Translations under genes and position numbers: made by a program
Notes under the pieces: model-generated
Told to the model about the DNA's origin: nothing
What the model saw: the letters and a program-made list of their open reading frames with translations, nothing else
Database searches by the model: none
Assembly (NCBI GenBank): GCA_018816605.1
Contig: JAHIVS010000714.1
Span: 1 to 18,821 of the forward strand
Direction of reading: 5' to 3'
DNA: 18,821 nt
From: Pseudomonadota bacterium
Lineage (GTDB): Bacteria; Desulfobacterota; Desulfobacteria; Desulfobacterales; Desulfobacteraceae
Part shown: positions 13,638-18,821 of the stretch, piece by piece
How positions within the stretch are numbered: position 1 is the stretch's first letter
Layout of the letters: each line of letters begins with the position of its first letter

Positions 13638-16600
13638 TTAGAATAAGCTTGCTTGACCAGGTAAGGCGACTTGACGTTTCGTTCTCTTTTTAACAGCAGA
13701 GGACGAAAGACCTTTTTCCGCTAACCATTCCTGCCAGGTTTCGATAGGGATGATCATTATTTCGGAAGGTACGGTCATACTGCCAAGTGGGTTGTGGCTT
13801 ATTTTCACATCTTCCGCAAAGAGAGAAGCCAGATCGGACATTTTCACGCCGTTCAGTACATCTCTCGCAAGTTGAGTGAGAAAATCGCCATCGTCGTCTT
13901 CGATAATAGCGCCGCCGACCTCATCACCATATAGGAGTTGAGCTGCCTTCATCTTTCGCCCCATTAGTTGCAGCGCCCTAGCTTCCATCGTTCCCGCGTA
14001 AACACTAAAGATGGCTTTCACTGGTTTGGTCTGACCTAACCGCCATACGCGCCTTACTGCTTGCCAAAGCACGTAGAGTGAGTATTCGATTTCTGCAAAA
14101 ATCACAGTCGAATAAGCAACAAGGTCAAGACCAGTTTCTACCAATTTTGGATTACAAACCAGTACGTCCGTTCCCGGAGTACGGTCCGCAATCCACTTTT
14201 CTCGTTTGCGCGGGTCGATGTTCCCGTGAAGTACAGTCACACGCAGACCAGCTTTGGTAAGCATGGATTCTACGTGATCCTGAATATCACGAGTACCGGT
14301 TTGTCTCACGTAAACTAAAACCTTGCGGTTCTGTTTGCGTTCAGCGAGACAGTAGTTCGCAAGCCATTCTTCTTTCGGAAGTTGCTGCGTACCAGTTAGA
14401 AGCGTGGGAAGGTCAAGCAGTTCGATTTTCCGATCTAGCTTAACTCCCTCAGCGTCATATTGCTCAACAACCACTACTTCATCCCTAAAAGCGGAGTTCG
14501 GACGAGCAAGTGACCATTGGAGCCAGGTAGACAGAAAACGATTGTTTTCCTTGGCCAGATCCTTTAATGTATCGTCCAGATTATTGTATTGAGAACGATC
14601 CGGTTCAAGCATATCCAGCGTGACAACTTCCTCTTTGTATTCAGGCATGTTGATACCCAGGTCTTTTACGGACAAGAAAACCGTATTGTCGAGTAAAAGG
14701 TTGATGATCGCGGGATTTATGCCTGGCAGTTCCTTGGCAATATTTTTGTAGCGCCTATTGCCGGTAAACACGCCATCATCTTCAAAGTCGTTGTCCTTCT
14801 TTGATTTGCGCGTAACTTCGAGAACGCCGTATTTATTTACCCAGCGCATTTCATCGAAAAAGCCGAAGTCTTTCCGTACACGCCAACTCAACCGATGGAG
14901 CAACCAGAAGATGGAAGTAGATTTGCCACCGAAAAAAGTTCCGGTAAGGGTTAATGTACCCTTGCAAGCTTGAATCAATTGATGAAAAGAAACACCAGTA
15001 TCGGTAGATTTACCTTTAGCTTTGTGTACTTCATCAACGACCAACAGCTTGAAACGCCCGTTATAGTGCTTGGAAAGATGCTCGGCAATTGAAGCTCTGC
15101 GTGTTTGGTCAAAGGTAAAGAGTGCCGTTCCACACGGACGCTCACCCCAAATCGTGCCATTGTTCTTGTCGCGTTTACGATCACCGTTCTCGTCAAGTTC
15201 CCAACCGGGAACCTTACCCTGACAGAAATACCGATGTTTTGACATTTCTTCGGGATCTGTAATGGTGAATCCTTTTGCATCAAGAACAGGAGCGCCGCAC
15301 ACAGGGCAACAACAAGCCCGGTATTTGACGTTTGAGTTTGATTCAGGTTCTTTAACTTTACGCATTACAATTGCCGGTTTCCATCCGGCACCCATCTTTG
15401 CAGAGGTGTTTGCCACAACTGCGAAGGGCTTTTTACCTAAAAGACCGGCATCACATTGCTCGAAGAATTTCCGAACATCGTTAATGTCACAGGGGTCGTC
15501 TGCATTCTGCCCGATTCGGCGTAGTTCAATGCCTTTGGAGCCGGGGTTGGTGCTTTCAATTTCCCTGATCCACTTTTCGGTTAGGTGGGGTGGAGCAACA
15601 ACAAGGGCTGGATAGGCGTTAAGTAAATCAATAGTTGCGGATGCAATAATTGTTTTGCCAGATCCCATCTCACCCTGCACATTTCCTACTCCACTCTTAC
15701 GAATGGAGCGTGACACTGCAACCGCAGCGTGACGTTGAGTAGGAAGCAGACCTGGCTCTGATTGACCTGGCAGAACCTTGCGGTTCAAGCCGAGTTTATC
15801 AAGACAGGCGACCTCATCCTCTGTCGGGTCCATGTTGTACAAGGGTTTGTAGTGATCCAGAACATATTGACCGATTTTGTTACCATGCGCTTGCATGAAA
15901 CTGGTCAGGCCGGGAACATCTGAAATCACTTGCACACCCTCTTTGGTGACAACGGTAATCGTGGTAACAAAGCGATCTTTTGTCTTTTCGGTTTCCACAC
16001 CGTCATCGTCTATCACAACAGTTACATCATGTTCTTTGATTACACGGCCTTTAACCAGCATAGGCCGACCGGCTTCATCATTGATTTTCATGATGCCGAT
16101 TAAGCCTGACGCCATAAGCATGGCCACGTGGCCTTTCTTCAAAGGCATTACTGGTGAGACAGAGCCTAGTCCTGCTTTATTGAGATCAAGCAAGTCCTTC
16201 CATGCGGAAGTGTGCATAACCCCTTTCTCGATTGTGGCTGCTACCACTTCATCATCCGTCCAGTCTTTTCGTTTGAATACGATAGGTTGGGCGTTGAATC
16301 CGCGCGAAGGGGCAGGGAGCAAAGAGTAAATCGGTTCAGGTGAGGGTTGCAGGTTTTCGAGGGTTGCTCGACCCCATGCCTGAACGCTTTCGACTTCTCC
16401 TGCTTCGGGAATGTGTATTCCATCCCTGCGTACAGCGAACAAGATTGCTTGCTTGTAGGCTGAATCCTCGTACAAACCGAGAGTGAAATCTTTGTAATAC
16501 GTGACCAGACGTTTTGCAATGTCCGGGTTGGCAAACATCCTTTGGGGGATGATAAACACCAGCAAACCACCACGTATTAGCGTGTGAGTAGTGGATTTCA

Positions 16601-16949
16601 GGAATTGGTATTCCAGCCGGCCTTGATTGCCGATGTTATCGGTATCGTAGGGGGGGTTTAGGAACAGGAATGAAATTGATTCACCTGTAAGCCAGGTGGA
16701 TTCCCAAGGTGCATCATACACCTTATCCATGACCTGAGTAGCGAGTGCCGCTCGTTTGAACGATAATTCGCTACCCCACGTTTCACAATTCAAATGGTGT
16801 CCAAGCTTTGAAGCTGCGATACCCTCGCCACAGCAGGGGTCTAGTAGACGCCCTTTTTCTTCTGAAGGCTTTATGTAGGTCATAATGACCTCAGAAATTT
16901 TATCGTGCGTGGGGTAAAAGCCCATTTTTTCTATTGCAGGTGGACGCAT
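13638..16949 (-). CDS. DNA adenine methyltransferase / zinc ribbon / SNF2-like helicase fusion
   Basis: 1103 aa. Residues 1-180 form an N6-adenine methyltransferase: motif I LLDPCCGEG (35-43) and catalytic NPPY (98-101), similar to the DUF6094-type enzymes of mobile elements. A helicase follows: Walker A GEMGSGKT (426-433), DEVH box (639-642), motif III LTGT (668-671), motif V ETGLDL (938-943) and motif VI QAVRRVWRLGQ (963-973), the SNF2/SF2 pattern. A zinc ribbon (C548, C551, C576, C606) is inserted between Walker A and DEVH. All key residues are present, so both halves are probably active. Such fusions can protect incoming DNA from restriction (DarB-like) or act in defence. No restriction subunit or BREX/DISARM partner is visible. 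AGGAGG lies 7-8 nt before the ATG, in a leader like those of neighbouring genes. A replication or transfer role is also possible. Confidence 0.85.
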   Translation of the reverse strand: MRPPAIEKMGFYPTHDKISEVIMTYIKPSEEKGRLLDPCCGEGIAASKLGHHLNCETWGSELSFKRAALATQVMDKVYDAPWESTWLTGESISFLFLNPPYDTDNIGNQGRLEYQFLKSTTHTLIRGGLLVFIIPQRMFANPDIAKRLVTYYKDFTLGLYEDSAYKQAILFAVRRDGIHIPEAGEVESVQAWGRATLENLQPSPEPIYSLLPAPSRGFNAQPIVFKRKDWTDDEVVAATIEKGVMHTSAWKDLLDLNKAGLGSVSPVMPLKKGHVAMLMASGLIGIMKINDEAGRPMLVKGRVIKEHDVTVVIDDDGVETEKTKDRFVTTITVVTKEGVQVISDVPGLTSFMQAHGNKIGQYVLDHYKPLYNMDPTEDEVACLDKLGLNRKVLPGQSEPGLLPTQRHAAVAVSRSIRKSGVGNVQGEMGSGKTIIASATIDLLNAYPALVVAPPHLTEKWIREIESTNPGSKGIELRRIGQNADDPCDINDVRKFFEQCDAGLLGKKPFAVVANTSAKMGAGWKPAIVMRKVKEPESNSNVKYRACCCPVCGAPVLDAKGFTITDPEEMSKHRYFCQGKVPGWELDENGDRKRDKNNGTIWGERPCGTALFTFDQTRRASIAEHLSKHYNGRFKLLVVDEVHKAKGKSTDTGVSFHQLIQACKGTLTLTGTFFGGKSTSIFWLLHRLSWRVRKDFGFFDEMRWVNKYGVLEVTRKSKKDNDFEDDGVFTGNRRYKNIAKELPGINPAIINLLLDNTVFLSVKDLGINMPEYKEEVVTLDMLEPDRSQYNNLDDTLKDLAKENNRFLSTWLQWSLARPNSAFRDEVVVVEQYDAEGVKLDRKIELLDLPTLLTGTQQLPKEEWLANYCLAERKQNRKVLVYVRQTGTRDIQDHVESMLTKAGLRVTVLHGNIDPRKREKWIADRTPGTDVLVCNPKLVETGLDLVAYSTVIFAEIEYSLYVLWQAVRRVWRLGQTKPVKAIFSVYAGTMEARALQLMGRKMKAAQLLYGDEVGGAIIEDDDGDFLTQLARDVLNGVKMSDLASLFAEDVKISHNPLGSMTVPSEIMIIPIETWQEWLAEKGLSSSAVKKRTKRQVALPGQASLF

Positions 16950-16973
16950 TTTGGAACCTCCTAATTGGGTTTG

Positions 16974-17026
16974 CCCAAAAGGAGGCGCATTTCTCCCCCA
17001 AAAGGGAGCATACGCCCCTTTTGGGG
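16974..17026 (-). other. nested hairpins in the leader of the methyltransferase-helicase
   Basis: CCCAAAAGGAGGCG (16974-16987) pairs with CGCCCCTTTTGGGG (17013-17026) except for one bulge. Inside, CTCCC (16993-16997) pairs with GGGAG (17004-17008). The block lies between the 359-aa gene stop at 17063 and the ribosome-binding site of the gene starting at 16949. No T run follows on the minus strand, so a leader structure or processing site is as likely as a terminator. Confidence 0.5.
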
Positions 17027-17062
17027 TAAATTAATTGTGTATCTCTTGTGTGTTGTTACTGC

Positions 17063-18142
17063 CTAAAGTGCAAGTTCTTCGGAAACGATCAATTCCTCAA
17101 TCAACTTGCTCCAGTCGGCTTCTTTCACGTTGATGCTTACGCCCGAAATACAATCTCCACTTGTTTCCAGGTCTTGAATGTAGTTGTTGGTGTACCCTGC
17201 TTTCATGATCTTGAAGCCCCATTCCGGTAGGATTGGAATATTCAAAGATTCATTCAGCCGGCTTACCAATTGGCTTTGTATGGGGTTGCCGTTCAAAAAC
17301 TCCAATAAATAAATACTGGAATCGTCGGCAGCCCACTTGCCCGGTATTGCTTTATGGCTTAAGAATAAAGCATGGTGCGCTTCATACTCAGCCATTGGCA
17401 CTACGGTGCGCTCATACTTGCCATCGGGAATAAGGGTGCGTGATGAACCATACTCACCGGGGGTATTGATGGTGATCCCCTTCTTTTGCCACAAGGTTGC
17501 GTTCATGGAAGCGACTGCTGTTTTGTAGCCGGCCACTCCTAAGTAAACAAGCGAATAAGTGTTATCGACATATGCAAAGCCGGTAACAGGTAAGTTCGTT
17601 TCGCTGTTTGACGCTCTAGGGATTGCTCTTGGGAAAAGTTTAGGCTTGCAGGATTCGCCATCGTTAACCGTCATCTTCCAGATAACTACCCCTGCGTTTG
17701 CTTTCACCAATTCCTGATTGATTTCCCGGAAAAGTACACCTTTTTCTTTCCAAGCCTCAACCCCGGTAAAAGTAACCACCACATCCGTATTGGTTGTGAT
17801 GGTGCAGGTTCTGGTCGCTCGATCAACAGTAGCTTCACCAAGCTGGAGAACCTTGTAGTCCTCAAACTCTTTTGGAATATCCAATCCTGGCCTGGGTGTG
17901 AAAACATACTGACTGGTTCCATAATCAATATCCAGGAAGCCAACAGTCCCCACGATATAAGCGTGAGTTTCTTTACCCATTGAGAAATTTTGCATGGATT
18001 CCAATCCGAAGTTATTTACCCTCGGTAGTCCATATTCGGTGTCGTGCAAGGCAAAAAGCAACTTGCCTTGTTTTTGTGCCGAAATGAACTTTGTCACTTG
18101 CTCACGCAAGTAACTGTTTTCGTACACGTTCTCTTGATTCAT
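17063..18142 (-). CDS. hypothetical protein, 359 aa
   Basis: Not recognised. The ATG at 18142 is chosen because AAGGAGG lies 7 nt before it in the repeated leader; an in-frame start at 18196 would read through that leader and is less likely. The protein is soluble, strand-rich and without membrane segments. It begins MNQENVYENSYLREQVTKF, has a middle part with many short strands, and ends in a helix-rich acidic tail (EADWSKLIEELIVSEELAL). Length and placement as a stand-alone cassette before the methyltransferase-helicase recall plasmid-encoded proteins of unknown function such as the DUF932 type, but I cannot show that motif. It may work with the downstream enzyme. Confidence 0.75.
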   Translation of the reverse strand: MNQENVYENSYLREQVTKFISAQKQGKLLFALHDTEYGLPRVNNFGLESMQNFSMGKETHAYIVGTVGFLDIDYGTSQYVFTPRPGLDIPKEFEDYKVLQLGEATVDRATRTCTITTNTDVVVTFTGVEAWKEKGVLFREINQELVKANAGVVIWKMTVNDGESCKPKLFPRAIPRASNSETNLPVTGFAYVDNTYSLVYLGVAGYKTAVASMNATLWQKKGITINTPGEYGSSRTLIPDGKYERTVVPMAEYEAHHALFLSHKAIPGKWAADDSSIYLLEFLNGNPIQSQLVSRLNESLNIPILPEWGFKIMKAGYTNNYIQDLETSGDCISGVSINVKEADWSKLIEELIVSEELAL

Positions 18143-18171
18143 TTGGAGCCTCCTTGTGTATTGGGTGTGTG
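18138..18171 (-). repeat. 34-bp perfect direct repeat (copy 2), leader plus start codon
   Basis: Second copy of the block at 13561-13594. It contains the ribosome-binding site and start codon of the 359-aa gene. The perfect match over a non-coding leader, with different coding sequences after it, indicates copying of an expression cassette. Confidence 0.85.
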
Positions 18172-18245
18172 TTTTCTTGTTGTACTTGTCTTGCACATTG
18201 GCTTCTAGTTGTTTTGAAGAGCCTTTGTTTTGCGTTCAGCACAGT

Positions 18246-18307
18246 GCAGAACGGCAAACAGAAAGCTCATACCGGGTAGGGTATGAGCCTTGTGTTCAGC
18301 GTTCTGC
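18246..18307 (-). terminator. nested hairpin, probable terminator
   Basis: GCTCATACC (18265-18273) pairs perfectly with GGTATGAGC (18280-18288); on the minus strand it is followed by TTTCTGTTTG. An outer 8-bp stem, GCAGAACG (18246-18253) with CGTTCTGC (18300-18307), encloses it. Likely termination or processing between the partial gene and the 359-aa gene. Confidence 0.5.
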
Positions 18308-18317
18308 TGCAGGGGAA

Positions 18318-18346
18318 TTACAGGGTGAGGTTGACTCACCCTGTAA
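18318..18346 (-). other. 12-bp perfect hairpin just after a stop codon
   Basis: TTACAGGGTGAG (18318-18329) pairs completely with CTCACCCTGTAA (18335-18346), with a 5-nt loop. It begins 5 bp after the stop at 18352-18354. No T run follows on the minus strand, so it probably stabilises the 3' end or works with the next hairpin. Confidence 0.55.
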
Positions 18347-18351
18347 ATTTG

Positions 18352-18821
18352 TTAGTTGTAGGTCTCTAACTCATAATTGGCGTATGCTTGCAGAAGAGCT
18401 AAACCCACTTTTATTTCTTCAAGATCAGAAAAGAAAGAGTCAAGTTTGTGGTGGTTTTGGTCTGCTAAATGCGCATCTTTCAGAATAATTTGAATGTTCT
18501 GAATTGTAGATTTTACATGGCCTACCATTTGGCATACCACCTCAACGGGATCATCCCCAACAAGGATATTATTGATTGTGTCTTTGTTCTTGCGGAGATC
18601 TTCTGTTTTGTACCAATCCGTTAATTCTGACTCCATACGCTCTCTTGAAGATTGTGAATCCATCCACTGGATACCTATCCGTTTTTCAGATTTCTGGACA
18701 TCCAATAAATAAACCATATCTTTTTGAATGAATGAAAGAGCGTATTTCATCCAACGGCTCTTCACAAATACTTTTGCTGTCTCAGTATCCGCAAGATAAG
18801 CTTTGCGAGTATAAAGGTCAA
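18352..18821 (-). CDS. hypothetical protein, partial (5' end outside the window)
   Basis: The reading frame stays open from the TAA at 18352 to the right edge of the window, at least 156 codons. A GTG at 18765 could be taken as a start, but the codons upstream encode a plausible continuation (DLYTRKAYLADTETAKVFV), so the gene very likely extends beyond the window. The visible part is helical, charged and soluble, with Trp/Tyr-containing helices (SRWMKYALSFIQKDMVYLLD) and a long C-terminal helix (FFSDLEEIKVGLALLQAYANYE). No family is recognised. Two hairpins follow the stop. Confidence 0.65.
   Translation of the reverse strand, partial: DLYTRKAYLADTETAKVFVKSRWMKYALSFIQKDMVYLLDVQKSEKRIGIQWMDSQSSRERMESELTDWYKTEDLRKNKDTINNILVGDDPVEVVCQMVGHVKSTIQNIQIILKDAHLADQNHHKLDSFFSDLEEIKVGLALLQAYANYELETYN

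Noticed and set aside
15877..16329. 150-aa plus-strand reading frame
   Set aside because: Antisense to the conserved methyltransferase-helicase; Ser/Thr-rich composition typical of a shadow frame.
13638..16949. BREX, DISARM or type I/III restriction system
   Set aside because: None of the defining partner genes (PglZ-like, DrmB-like, specificity or nuclease subunits) can be seen in the window, so only the fusion itself is reported.
13561..18171. 34-bp repeats as ends of a transposon or attachment sites
   Set aside because: They are direct, each includes a ribosome-binding site and start codon at the same place, and no transposase or integrase is encoded between them. A shared leader is the simpler reading.

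Overview
This is 18.8 kb of bacterial DNA in which every gene I can support lies on the minus strand, so the genes are read from high to low coordinates. The gene content is that of a plasmid or integrative/conjugative element, not of a chromosomal housekeeping region. It has a ParA partition ATPase with a small partner gene and an iteron-like array, an SSB-like protein, a replication-relaxation family protein, several ribbon-helix-helix-type regulators, a large methyltransferase-helicase fusion, and a run of membrane or exported proteins resembling the accessory part of a conjugation apparatus. Pro-Thr-rich spacers in exported proteins, GTG and TTG starts behind strong Shine-Dalgarno sites, and the replication-relaxation protein would fit a Chloroflexota (Anaerolineae-like) or other monoderm host. 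That assignment is inference.

Layout in transcription order, right to left. (1) 18821-12610: a partial hypothetical gene cut by the window edge, a 359-aa hypothetical protein, a 1103-aa DNA methyltransferase / zinc ribbon / SNF2-like helicase, and two small overlapping genes that look like diverged paralogs. Strong hairpins separate these genes. Three of them share a near-identical CA-rich leader and ribosome-binding site, including a perfect 34-bp repeat at 13561-13594 and 18138-18171. A rho-independent terminator at 12550-12590 closes the block. (2) 12386-6928: RHH-type protein, ParA, a small putative centromere-binding partner, a 12-bp-period AT-rich repeat array (10803-10862), an SSB-like protein, a bitopic membrane protein, and a coupled pair of winged-helix proteins. 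The second of the pair belongs to the replication-relaxation family and the first looks like a degenerate relative.

(3) 6321-6927: the only long gene-free stretch, with nested inverted repeats and a 16-bp G/T-rich direct repeat. It is the best candidate in the window for an origin (oriV or oriT). (4) 6378-5034: a well-formed promoter with a repeated motif over its -10 box, a zinc-ribbon protein, an RHH-like protein, then a bitopic membrane protein. (5) 4965-3129: a NERD nuclease-like domain fused through one membrane span to an SH3b domain, then a second bitopic protein paralogous to the one before it, so the NERD gene is sandwiched between paralogs. (6) 3109-101: a strong promoter, a VirB8/TcpC-like bitopic protein, a secreted Cys-containing protein and a multi-span membrane protein, closely packed. 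The operon ends in a 54-nt tRNA-like sequence.

The most unusual items are the NERD-TM-SH3b gene between paralogs, the shared leader cassettes around the methyltransferase-helicase, the periodic array next to parA, the active/degenerate replication-relaxation pair, and the miniature tRNA-like element. All functional statements rest on reading the sequence by eye; no database search was run.
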